From the NCBI GenBank assembly GCA_012797175.1, contig JAAZPQ010000051.1:1-33119 (forward strand): 33,119 nucleotides of DNA. Direction: 5' to 3'. Shown here piece after piece: positions 1-8,433 of this stretch. A program made the translations under genes and the position numbers. The notes under the pieces were generated by a model. That model worked only from the letters and a program-made list of their open reading frames with translations. It did not search any database and had not been told where the DNA came from. Within the stretch, counting starts at the first letter, position 1. Each line of letters begins with the position of its first letter. The stretch comes from Bacillota bacterium. GTDB lineage: Bacteria; Bacillota; Dethiobacteria; DTU022.

Positions 1-333
1 CCCGATCAGCTGATCATAATAATAACTACCGGCAGGCAAAGGAACCCGCTCCTCTGGGCGAATTAGAACCCAGGCCCCACGCAGAGCAGCCGCCTCTTCG
101 CGGCTGTTGATACCGGCAAATTTTATCAGCCAAAAACGGCCATAAAGCGTAGCTCTTTCCACCGTTAACTGCCGCCTGCGGCCGCGCAGTTCGCAGGTGA
201 CCTCTTGTAGATCTTTACAGCGCTCCGGGAAATCAGTAAGGGGAAGCGTTTTCAGCAAGCCGGCAACCCCGTGCGGCATCAGAACCCGGCCCACGGCGAT
301 ACCGGGGCTTCCTGATCCGACTGCATTATTCAC
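1..333 (-). CDS. rimM: Ribosome maturation factor RimM, N-terminal part (runs off the window start)
   Basis: Reverse-strand reading from GTG at 333 gives VNNAVGSGSPGIAVGRVLMPHGVAGLLKTLPLTDFPERCKDLQEVTCELRGRRRQLTVERATLYGRFWLIKFAGINSREEAAALRGAWVLIRPEERVPLPAGSYYYDQLIG, RimM-like; GTGA overlap with the upstream khpA stop; canonical position after rpsP-khpA. Confidence 0.9.
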   Translation of the reverse strand, partial: MNNAVGSGSPGIAVGRVLMPHGVAGLLKTLPLTDFPERCKDLQEVTCELRGRRRQLTVERATLYGRFWLIKFAGINSREEAAALRGAWVLIRPEERVPLPAGSYYYDQLIG

Positions 334-560
334 GGTACTACTTCCACCAGCACCCGTTTATTTTCTTTCACCGCGGCCGCGTTGACCACGGTGCGAATTG
401 CCTTTACAATCCGGCCCTGCTTGCCGATCACCTTGCCCATATCATCGGGGGAGACCTGCAGCTCCAAAGTGATGCCCCGTTCGTCCTCCAGCAACCGTAC
501 TTCAACCTGATCGGGGTAGTCAACCAGCGCTTTGGCGATCTGCTCCAGCATCTGTTTCAT
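330..560 (-). CDS. khpA: KH-domain RNA-binding protein KhpA (YlqC family)
   Basis: 76 aa with KH motif DDMGKVIGKQGRIVKAIRTVVNAAA; located between rpsP and rimM. Confidence 0.95.
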   Translation of the reverse strand: MKQMLEQIAKALVDYPDQVEVRLLEDERGITLELQVSPDDMGKVIGKQGRIVKAIRTVVNAAAVKENKRVLVEVVP

Positions 561-585
561 AAAATCCCCACCTCGTTGGGATGAT

Positions 586-840
586 CTAATTCACCACACC
601 GGCTTTTTCAAAGATCAGCCTGACCGTATCGGAAGGCCTGGCGCCACGCGAAAGCCACAGCTCCGCCTTTTCACGATCTACTTCAAAGGTCGAAGGTTTA
701 GTGGTGGGGTTGTAATACCCGATCTCTTCGATAAACCTGCCATCCCGGGGAAAGCGGGAATCAGCGACCACAATCCGGTAGAAAGGTTTCTTCTTGGCAC
801 CCATTCTTTTTAGTCTAATCCGTACTGCCACTTCATTCAC
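586..840 (-). CDS. rpsP: 30S ribosomal protein S16
   Basis: [46 protein letters not shown]-type S16 sequence; the first in-frame residues MNE may be leader, with the start possibly slightly downstream. Confidence 0.97.
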   Translation of the reverse strand: MNEVAVRIRLKRMGAKKKPFYRIVVADSRFPRDGRFIEEIGYYNPTTKPSTFEVDREKAELWLSRGARPSDTVRLIFEKAGVVN

Positions 841-873
841 CTCCGCTACTTCAACAACTTGTTCCTTTTACTG

Positions 874-2217
874 CTAGAAAAAGGGGAAGCCCCGTTTTCC
901 TTTGCCGATATTTTTAAACCCTTTCTTCTCCAGAGAGCCCATCTGCTTAAAAAGCCTCTGCATTTGAGAAAACTGGGTCAGCAGCCTGTTGACATCCTGA
1001 ACCGTGGTTCCGCTGCCCCTGGCGATACGGCGCCGCCGGCTACTGTTAATAATTGCCGGGTTATTGCGCTCAGCCGGCGTCATCGAGGCAATCACCGCCT
1101 CGATGCGCTGAAACTGCTTTTCATCAACCTGAAGACGGCGCAGCTCTTTGGGCAGCTGCGCGGCCGGCAGCATGGCCAGGATCTCTTCCATGGAGCCGAT
1201 CTGCTGGATCTGCTGCAGCTGCTCCCGGAAATCATCCAAGGTAAACTCCTGGCGACGCAGTTTCTGCTCCAGCTTTCGCGCCTTCTGCTGATCAAAGCCG
1301 GCCTCGGCCTTCTCGATCAGGGTGAGCAGATCGCCCATCCCCAGGATCCGCGAAGCCATCCGCTCCGGGTGAAAAGGCTCCAGGGCATCTAGTTTCTCTC
1401 CCACTCCGGCAAACTTGATCGGGCATCCGGTTACCGCCCGCACCGAGAGGGCCGCTCCCCCGCGGGTATCACCATCCAGCTTGGTCAGGATAACCCCGGT
1501 CAGGCCGAGGGCCTCGTGAAAAGAAGAGGCCACGTTGACTGCGTCCTGGCCGGTCATGGCATCGACTACCAGAAGCAACTCGGCCGGCTTCAACTGTGCC
1601 TTGATCTCTTTTAGTTCATCCATCATCGCGGCATCAAGATGAAGGCGCCCCGCGGTATCGAGAATGACCGGATCATAACCTTCGCGCGCAGCGAAGCGCA
1701 CTGCTTCACGGCAGATCTGCACCGGAGAGGCGCCATCGTTTCTATAGCATGGCAGCCCTGCCGAATCGCCAAGCACCTGTAGCTGTTCGGCAGCCCCGGG
1801 GCGATAAGTATCCGCTGCCGCCAAGAGCGGTTTCCGCCCGCCGTGGCTCAACTCTACAGCCAGTTTTACCGCCGTGGTGGTTTTACCTGAACCTTGCAGA
1901 CCGGCCAGCATGATCACGGCCGGGGAACCTGCCAGGTTGATCTTACTCTGCTCGCGCCCCATCAGGGCGGTCAGCTCTTCGTGGACAATCTTAACCACTT
2001 GCTGCCCCGGCGTAAGGCTCTGCCGTACCTCTTCACCTACAGCCCTCTCCCGGATCTCCTCGACAAACTCTTTGACCACTTTAAAGTTAACATCGGCCTC
2101 CAGCAAGGCTAAGCGGATCTCCCGCAGGGCCAGGTCAACATCTTTTTCGCTCAGTTTACCCTTGCCACGCAATTTGCGCAGCGTATTTTGCAATTTTTCG
2201 GCCAGGTTGGCAAACAT
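874..2217 (-). CDS. ffh: Signal recognition particle protein Ffh
   Basis: 447 aa; SRP GTPase motifs [34 protein letters not shown] and a C-terminal M domain. Confidence 0.98.
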   Translation of the reverse strand: MFANLAEKLQNTLRKLRGKGKLSEKDVDLALREIRLALLEADVNFKVVKEFVEEIRERAVGEEVRQSLTPGQQVVKIVHEELTALMGREQSKINLAGSPAVIMLAGLQGSGKTTTAVKLAVELSHGGRKPLLAAADTYRPGAAEQLQVLGDSAGLPCYRNDGASPVQICREAVRFAAREGYDPVILDTAGRLHLDAAMMDELKEIKAQLKPAELLLVVDAMTGQDAVNVASSFHEALGLTGVILTKLDGDTRGGAALSVRAVTGCPIKFAGVGEKLDALEPFHPERMASRILGMGDLLTLIEKAEAGFDQQKARKLEQKLRRQEFTLDDFREQLQQIQQIGSMEEILAMLPAAQLPKELRRLQVDEKQFQRIEAVIASMTPAERNNPAIINSSRRRRIARGSGTTVQDVNRLLTQFSQMQRLFKQMGSLEKKGFKNIGKGKRGFPFF

Positions 2218-2232
2218 AACCCCACCTACCGT

Positions 2233-2577
2233 CTACTGTTCATTTTTTTGCTGCAGTTCATTAATAATCTCCTGCAGGCGCCGCTGTTCCCGGGGTCCTA
2301 CCGGCTGCTCTAAAATACGGTCGGCTTCCTGAAGGAGACTCTTTTGAAAACAGAAAAGAGCGTACAACCCCAGCTTCTCTTCAAAACTCTCGATTGAGAC
2401 GAGTGCCCGCTGGATCAGATCGTGGACCGCCTGCCTGCTGATCCCGTATTCAGCAGCAATTTCAGCCAGAGAAAGATTGTCGCTAAAATAGAGCTGCAAC
2501 ACCTCCTGCTGGCGAGTGGTCAGCAGGGAACTATAAATATCATATAGCAGGTTAATCCGATTCAGTTTATCGAGCAT
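2233..2577 (-). CDS. ylxM: YlxM/p13-like putative DNA-binding protein
   Basis: LYDIYSSLLTTRQQEVLQLYFSDNLSLAEIAAEYGISRQAVHDLIQRA helix-turn-helix; immediately upstream of ffh. Confidence 0.95.
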   Translation of the reverse strand: MLDKLNRINLLYDIYSSLLTTRQQEVLQLYFSDNLSLAEIAAEYGISRQAVHDLIQRALVSIESFEEKLGLYALFCFQKSLLQEADRILEQPVGPREQRRLQEIINELQQKNEQ

Positions 2578-2584
2578 GGCACCC

Positions 2585-2608
2585 CTGTAAAGGTTTAAGC
2601 CTTTACAG
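2585..2608. repeat. 24-bp near-perfect palindrome CTGTAAAGGTTTAAGCCTTTACAG upstream of ylxM
   Basis: 9-bp perfect arms CTGTAAAGG/CCTTTACAG around TTTAAG, 8 bp upstream of the ylxM start. Confidence 0.85.
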
Positions 2609-2613
2609 CTATA

Positions 2614-2642
2614 AGTGTAACAGAGCAGGTTCGAAAAGGCAA
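2614..2642 (-). promoter_or_regulatory. Candidate sigma-A promoter for ylxM-ffh
   Basis: Minus strand: TTGCCT, 17 bp, TACACT; predicted +1 falls at the edge of the palindrome. Confidence 0.5.
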
Positions 2643-2738
2643 GGATAACCTAGAAATAATCAGGCCTGAGGTAAAAAAAGCCCCTCGAGGAGGACGAAGT
2701 TACCTGTCAGCTGAAGTGAGCGCCCTTCATCCGGTTGG

Positions 2739-3644
2739 TCAGGCCAGGAGGGCGCGGGCAAAATCTGCGGCCTCAAAGGGCAGCAGATCCTCGAGTTTCT
2801 CCCCGACCCCGACGTAGCAGACCGGCACCTTCAAGGTATCCTGCATTCCGACGACAATGCCGCCACGGGCGGTTCCGTCGAGCTTGGTTAGAACCAGACC
2901 GGTTACCGGCACTGCCTCGTTGAATCGGGCCGCCTGGGCAATGCCGTTATGACCGGTAGTGGCATCGATCACCAGGAGAACCCGGTGTGGCGCCCCCGGC
3001 TGGACCCGCCCGATGACGCGGTTAATCTTTTTCAGCTCTTCCATCAGGTTCACCTTGGTATGCAAACGCCCGGCGGTATCGCCGATAACCACATCCACCT
3101 GCCGCGCCCGCGCGGCATTAAGGGCATCGTAAAAGACCGCCGAGGGATCGGAGCCCGGCTGCTGCCTGATCAGGGCCACCCCCGCTCTTTCAGCCCAGAT
3201 TTGCAGCTGTTCGATAGCGGCGGCGCGAAAGGTATCTCCGGCCACCAGGAGCACCTCGTTTCCCTCCCGGCGGTAACGGTAGGCTAGCTTTGCCGCGGTG
3301 GTGGTTTTTCCGGAGCCGTTTACTCCGATCAACAAAATTACCAGGGGCTCCCCATCGGGCTTGACCGGCTCCTCAGCCCCGTTCAGCATGGCGGTTATCT
3401 CTTGCATTAAAATCTCTTTGGCCTGGTTGCGCTCGCGGATTTTGCGGCGGCTTACTTCGAGACGCAGCTGCTCGACCAGCTTCAAAGAGGCTTCCACCCC
3501 CACATCGCCCAGGATCAAGGCTTCCTCGAGCGCTTCGTAAAAATCATCGTTGAGCTCCCCCCCACTAAAAAGGAGGTCTAAGTGCCGTAAAAAACCCTCT
3601 TTGCTCCTGGCCAATCCAGCTTTAAATCGTTCCACCAGGTTCAA
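2739..3644 (-). CDS. ftsY: Signal recognition particle receptor FtsY
   Basis: 301 aa; [52 protein letters not shown]. Confidence 0.98.
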   Translation of the reverse strand: MNLVERFKAGLARSKEGFLRHLDLLFSGGELNDDFYEALEEALILGDVGVEASLKLVEQLRLEVSRRKIRERNQAKEILMQEITAMLNGAEEPVKPDGEPLVILLIGVNGSGKTTTAAKLAYRYRREGNEVLLVAGDTFRAAAIEQLQIWAERAGVALIRQQPGSDPSAVFYDALNAARARQVDVVIGDTAGRLHTKVNLMEELKKINRVIGRVQPGAPHRVLLVIDATTGHNGIAQAARFNEAVPVTGLVLTKLDGTARGGIVVGMQDTLKVPVCYVGVGEKLEDLLPFEAADFARALLA

Positions 3645-3657
3645 GGTATACTCTCCT

Positions 3658-6600
3658 TTAACTTACTTTTTGATCGAGCTCCAGGGAGACAATTTTGGAA
3701 ACTCCTTCTTCGGGCATGGTCACCCCGTAGAGGATATCCGCCTCCTCCATCGTCCGGCGCCGGTGCGTAATTAAAATAAACTGCGCGCTACGGGAAGCCT
3801 TTTTCAGGTAAGCGTTAAACCGGGAGAGATTGGCATCATCCAGAGACGACTCTATTTCGTCAAGCAGGTAGAACGGCGCCGGCTTGTACTGCAAGATGGC
3901 AAAGATCAAAGCCACGGCCGTCAGCGTCTTCTCTCCCGTGGAAAGAAGAGAGATATTCTGCAGCTTCTTCCCGGGAGGTTGCGCAATTATCTCGATTCCC
4001 GATTCCAGAAGACTATCCGGGTCGGTCAGCTTAAGCAGCACCTTGCCCCCCCCAAAGAGCTCACTGAAGATCTCCTGCAGGTTATCGGCGATCTCCTGAA
4101 AGGCCTCGCCGAAGAAATGGGCCATCTGCTGGTCGATCTCACCGATAATACGGTGCAATGAAATTTCGCCCCGGCGGAGGTCATCCTGCTGCTCCTGCAA
4201 AAAGTCAATTCGCTCCTGTAGCCGGGCCAGCTCATCAATGGCGCCTAGATTGACCACGCCGAGCGCCTCAATATCCTCACGCAAAACTTTAATCAACCGC
4301 TCACTTTCTGCCGCTTCAAATCCCGGTTCCGGCTGAACAGGTTCATCGTCACCGAAAAGCCCGGTAAAGCGGTCCAGCTGGTAATTGATCTCTGTTTGAA
4401 GCCGGCTCTGCTCCACGGCAAGATGACGCTCCCGCCGTTCATGCCGGGCCAGCCGGCTCCGGTTCCGGCGCTGCTTCTCCTCCAGAGCCACCAGATCGCC
4501 AGTTAACCCGTCGACCTTTTTTTTCTGCTCCTGGAGCTCAAGTGTTAACGCAGCGCTCTCTTCACGCAGCTGCTGAACCAGGGCCGCCGTCTTTTCCTGG
4601 GTGGCCCGGTTTTCAGCCAGAGCCGACATGAGCGCAGCTCCTTCATGCCGCTTCTCCTCCTGCTCCTGCAGCGGCCGGGCCAGGTCCGAGGAGATTCTCT
4701 GCAGATTCTGTTGCAGGGCCTGCTCCTGTTCCTGCAGAGAATTCAGGCGGAGCAGCGCCGCGGTCACTGTTTCTTCCAGCTCTCTCTTCTCGTCCAGCCC
4801 GCGCCGGTAAATCTTTTTTCTGCCGGCCAGCTCCGCCTCACCGTGGGCAATCTCTTCGGCAACGGCCTGAACCTGTCCGGCCAGCGACTCCCTTCGCCGA
4901 AGCAGCTCCTTCTCCTCGGCGGCCAGCTCCTGCAACGCATTGGCGGTATCCTGCCGGCGCTGCTCGATGATCTGGACGGCGGTGCCGTTCTCCTGCATTG
5001 CTTTTTCAACCTCCCGCAGCGCCCCGGCCTCTTTTTCCTGCTGCTGCCGCAGGCTGGCGAGGTTAGCCGTGTCCCGGCCGATCTTTTGCCGAACCCTTGC
5101 GATCTGCTCTTCCCAATCGCCTTTCTTTCTATGCATCTCTGCTAGCTCCCGCTCGAGGGCTTCGATCTCGCGGCGACGCCCTAGGGGCAATCCGGCACTG
5201 CGCCGGGGCATACTGCCTCCCCGGATTGCCCCCCCCGGGTTGATCAGGTCTCCTTCAAGAGAGATAATCCGGCAACGGTACCGGGTTAAGCGGGCTGCTT
5301 CAGAGGCAACTTTCAGGTCGTGGCAGATTAGGATTGATCCGAGAAGATAGGTCGCCACCTTCTGGTAGGCCGGCTCTACTTTTACCAGGTCCGATGCTTT
5401 GCCATAAACACCGCTCAACCCCTGCCACTGTGGATAGCGCTCCAGGATTGATTCACCCGCGCGAATTGTATCCAGAGGTAAAAAAGTGCACCAGCCCAGG
5501 TTATTCTCCTTAAGAAAATGGATGGCCTCCAAAGCCGCCTCCCCTGTTTCTACCACGATATATTGCAGCGCTGGCCCGAGAGCCGCTTCAATGGCCCGCA
5601 GGTAGCGCTCTTCAACTGTCAGCAAATCAACCACCGGCCCGACGATTCCGGAAAGCGAATCGCGGGCCTTGATTATCTCCCGGACTCCCCGGTAATAACC
5701 CCTTAAGTCAGCTTCCTGGTCTTTAAGTAGCTGCAAACGGCTTTTCACAGCGCCTATCTCCTCGCGGCAGCGCTGCTCCTCATCTTGCAACTGGGCCAGA
5801 GTCCGGTTTAGCTCTTTGAAACGGCGCTCCGCTTCGGTCACCCGTGCCGCCGCCTCCGAAACACGCCCTCCGGCTTCCCGGACCGCTACCTCCAGCTCTT
5901 CCCGCTGAGAGCGAAGCCGGTTTACCTCACCAGTAAAAGAGGCCTCTTCCTGTAACAGCATATTGCGGCGGCGGGATAATCGCTCCTTCTGCTGCTGCAA
6001 CTCCTCCAGCGACGCCTCCAGGGCCTTCTGCCGGGCTACCGCCCGGTAGAGCTGCTGCTGCTGTTTTTCGACCTCTTCGGTAAAGAACTCTTTTTCTTTC
6101 TGCTCTTGCTTTTGGCGAAGCAACCGGTAATTCTCTTTCTCCCGGGTTAGCGCCTCTCTTTTCAACTTCAGCTTCTGTGCACAGCTCTCTTTTTCATCGT
6201 TCAGCCGGTTGAGCACCGCGGCCAGCTCCTCCAGGCGCCGCTCGCTCTGATCCATCTGCTCCCGGTAGCGGCTTTCCCGCTCCTTGAGCAAGCGCAGCTC
6301 ATTTTCTTGCCGCTCCATCTCCCTGGAGGCACGGTTTACTTTCTGCTCCAGTTCCCCGTAGCGGCGCCCCTCCTCCTGCTGCTGCAACTTAAGCTGTTGC
6401 AGCTTTTCTTCCTGCATCGCGCCGCGGGCTGCCTCTGCGCTCAACGATTCGGTAACCTTCTGCAACTGCCGCTCCACCCCGGCCAGCTCTTCCCGGGCGC
6501 AGTGCAGCCGGTAAGAAAGAAGCTTTCTTTCGGCATCCCGAAGCCGCCCCTGCAACTCCCGGTAACGCCGGGCTGTCCCGGCCTGGACAGTGAGCGGTTC

Positions 6601-7206
6601 AATCTGCGTCTCCAGCTCAAAAATCAGATCCTGCACGCGGACCAGGTTCTCTCTGGTCTCTTCAAGCCGCCGCTGCGCTTCGCTTTTGCGCAGCTTGTAC
6701 TTGAGAATACCGGCAGCCTCTTCGAATATCTCTCTCCGTTCCTCCGGCTTGCTGTTAATGATCTCTTCAACCCGGCCCTGCCCGACAACTGAATAGATCT
6801 CCCGCCCAACCCCGGTATCCAAAAAAAGCTCGGTGATATCTTTCAACCGGCAGGATGAGTTGTTAATCAGGTATTCACTCTCGCCGGAGCGATAAATCCG
6901 CCTGGTCACGGTGAGCTCTTCATAATCAAGGTTTAAAACCGGCCCGACACCGCCGAAGGTAAGGGTCACCTCGGCGAAATTAAGGGCTTTCCTTTCGGCA
7001 CTGCCGGAAAAGATAAGCTCTTCCATCCTGCTGCCGCGCAGCGTTTTTGCACTCTGCTCACCCAGGGCCCATCGGGCCGCATCGACAAGATTGCTCTTAC
7101 CACAGCCGTTCGGGCCAATTACCACGGTAATGCCCTTGTTCAGCTCCAGTTCCGTTCTGTCGGCAAAAGATTTGAAGCCAAACAGCTCCATGCGCTTTAA
7201 GTGCAT
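3658..7206 (-). CDS. smc: Chromosome segregation protein SMC
   Basis: 1182 aa; Walker A IGPNGCGKSNLVDAARWALGEQSAK, long coiled coils with hinge, signature LLSTGEKTLTAVALIFAI and Walker B FYLLDEIESSLDDAN. Confidence 0.99.
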   Translation of the reverse strand: MHLKRMELFGFKSFADRTELELNKGITVVIGPNGCGKSNLVDAARWALGEQSAKTLRGSRMEELIFSGSAERKALNFAEVTLTFGGVGPVLNLDYEELTVTRRIYRSGESEYLINNSSCRLKDITELFLDTGVGREIYSVVGQGRVEEIINSKPEERREIFEEAAGILKYKLRKSEAQRRLEETRENLVRVQDLIFELETQIEPLTVQAGTARRYRELQGRLRDAERKLLSYRLHCAREELAGVERQLQKVTESLSAEAARGAMQEEKLQQLKLQQQEEGRRYGELEQKVNRASREMERQENELRLLKERESRYREQMDQSERRLEELAAVLNRLNDEKESCAQKLKLKREALTREKENYRLLRQKQEQKEKEFFTEEVEKQQQQLYRAVARQKALEASLEELQQQKERLSRRRNMLLQEEASFTGEVNRLRSQREELEVAVREAGGRVSEAAARVTEAERRFKELNRTLAQLQDEEQRCREEIGAVKSRLQLLKDQEADLRGYYRGVREIIKARDSLSGIVGPVVDLLTVEERYLRAIEAALGPALQYIVVETGEAALEAIHFLKENNLGWCTFLPLDTIRAGESILERYPQWQGLSGVYGKASDLVKVEPAYQKVATYLLGSILICHDLKVASEAARLTRYRCRIISLEGDLINPGGAIRGGSMPRRSAGLPLGRRREIEALERELAEMHRKKGDWEEQIARVRQKIGRDTANLASLRQQQEKEAGALREVEKAMQENGTAVQIIEQRRQDTANALQELAAEEKELLRRRESLAGQVQAVAEEIAHGEAELAGRKKIYRRGLDEKRELEETVTAALLRLNSLQEQEQALQQNLQRISSDLARPLQEQEEKRHEGAALMSALAENRATQEKTAALVQQLREESAALTLELQEQKKKVDGLTGDLVALEEKQRRNRSRLARHERRERHLAVEQSRLQTEINYQLDRFTGLFGDDEPVQPEPGFEAAESERLIKVLREDIEALGVVNLGAIDELARLQERIDFLQEQQDDLRRGEISLHRIIGEIDQQMAHFFGEAFQEIADNLQEIFSELFGGGKVLLKLTDPDSLLESGIEIIAQPPGKKLQNISLLSTGEKTLTAVALIFAILQYKPAPFYLLDEIESSLDDANLSRFNAYLKKASRSAQFILITHRRRTMEEADILYGVTMPEEGVSKIVSLELDQKVS

Positions 7207-7221
7207 CTTTTGTCTCCTTGG

Positions 7222-7251
7222 ATAAAAATAAACCTGCCTGTTTCAGCAGGT
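7222..7251 (-). terminator. Candidate intrinsic terminator/attenuator between spoVS and smc
   Basis: Minus strand ACCTGC-TGAAACAG-GCAGGT stem-loop followed by TTATTTTTAT. Confidence 0.5.
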
Positions 7252-7275
7252 CAACATAAAACAGTACCGTATAAC

Positions 7276-7536
7276 TTATCTCGGCTCAACAATAAATTTA
7301 AGTGCTGTTCTCTTTTCATTGTTAATTTCAATCTCAACAAATGCCGGGATCATCACAAGATTAATTCCATTCGGGGCCAGAAATCCGCGGGCAATAGCAA
7401 TTGCCTTAATCGCCTGATTAACCGCGCCCGCACCCACAGCCTGTAACTCAACATAACCGTTTTTTCTAATTATCGCTGCTACTGCACCTGCTACCGCTTT
7501 TGGTTTCGAGTTAGCTGATACCTTTAAGGTCTCCAT
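7276..7536 (-). CDS. spoVS: Stage V sporulation protein S
   Basis: 86 aa METLKVSANSKPKAVAGAVAAIIRKNGYVELQAVGAGAVNQAIKAIAIARGFLAPNGINLVMIPAFVEI, recognisable SpoVS. Confidence 0.97.
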   Translation of the reverse strand: METLKVSANSKPKAVAGAVAAIIRKNGYVELQAVGAGAVNQAIKAIAIARGFLAPNGINLVMIPAFVEIEINNEKRTALKFIVEPR

Positions 7537-7614
7537 CCTTCAGGGCAGATCCTCCTCCTCGCATCGTTGGGCTGTAGTCAACCGGACCTAGTTTACAGGC
7601 GATAGTATTGTAGT

Positions 7615-7642
7615 ATTCTTGATCAATTTAGAAAATACCTGC
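7615..7642 (-). promoter_or_regulatory. Candidate sigma-H promoter upstream of spoVS
   Basis: Minus strand GCAGGTATT-N12-CAAGAAT, against recalled consensus RnAGGAwww-N11/12-RnnGAAT (two mismatches), about 75 nt upstream of the spoVS ATG. Confidence 0.42.
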
Positions 7643-7713
7643 CTTTAAAAACCCTGAATTTCCGGCGAGCTTCCCGTTATAGGGTGTCACCCAGGGCCGG
7701 ATATAAGATAGCC

Positions 7714-8433
7714 TCAGGTCAACTTGAACCACGCTTCTTTGGCGGCAGCCTGCTCCGCCTCTTTTTTGCTCCGCCCGCAGCCCTGTCCAACACTGCCCCG
7801 GCCGCTGATGAGCACCTCTGCTTCAAATATTTTCTCGTGATCCGGCCCACTTTCCCGGACAATCCGGTACTTGGGGGTAACCCCGTCACGGGCCTGAATA
7901 AATTCCTGAAGCAGAGTCTTGTAATCACGGCGCAGGTAGCCTTCTTCAAGATTCTTCAGAACAGGACGGTAAAGTTGCAAAATAGATTGACGGCATTTTC
8001 CCAGGCCGAGGTCCAGAAAGAGAGCGCCAAAAAGCGCCTCGAGGGCGTCGGCCAGCAGCGAGGGGCGGCCGGCGCCGCCGCCTGCTGCTTCACCTTTGCC
8101 CAGTCGTAAGTATGACCCCAGGTTCAAAATCCCGGCCAACCCGGCCAGGGTAGCTTCACAAACAAGGTCGGCACGCAGCTTGGTCAGCTTCCCTTCAGGA
8201 AGGTGCGGATATAAAAAATAAAGATAATCGCTAATCACCAGCTGTAAAACAGCATCCCCTAAAAACTCGAGGCGCTCATTATGGCCGCTGGCGTTGCCCT
8301 GTTCATGGGCGAAGGAAGAATGTGTCAGCGCCTGCTCATAAAGGCTGCTCTCCTTGATGTCCCACTCGAGTTTCTCCAGGAAAGCTTTGACCCGCTCTGA
8401 CCAGGAGTTCTCTTGCTCTTCTACCTTACTTAT
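7714..8433 (-). CDS. rnc: Ribonuclease III; 5' end uncertain (no canonical start codon)
   Basis: Frame continues above the ORF-track start (8238): WSERVKAFLEKLEWDIKESSLYEQALTHSSFAHEQGNASGHNERLEFLGDAVLQLVISDYL..., containing the RNase III signature NERLEFLGDAVL; C-terminal dsRBD. Frame is open only to 8445 (TGA at 8446-8448). ATA at 8431-8433 is one possible start. Confidence 0.9.
   Translation of the reverse strand: MSKVEEQENSWSERVKAFLEKLEWDIKESSLYEQALTHSSFAHEQGNASGHNERLEFLGDAVLQLVISDYLYFLYPHLPEGKLTKLRADLVCEATLAGLAGILNLGSYLRLGKGEAAGGGAGRPSLLADALEALFGALFLDLGLGKCRQSILQLYRPVLKNLEEGYLRRDYKTLLQEFIQARDGVTPKYRIVRESGPDHEKIFEAEVLISGRGSVGQGCGRSKKEAEQAAAKEAWFKLT

Noticed and set aside
859-1392. 177-aa plus-strand ORF opposite ffh
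   Set aside because: Antisense to the Ffh M/G domains; composition artefact.
2680-2700. CCTCGAGG-containing stem before a T run after ftsY
   Set aside because: The symmetric core leaves no room for a stable loop; too weak to call as terminator.
4645-5145. Leu-rich plus-strand ORF opposite smc
   Set aside because: Mirror of Gln/Glu-rich coiled-coil codons (CTG/CAG), not a membrane protein.
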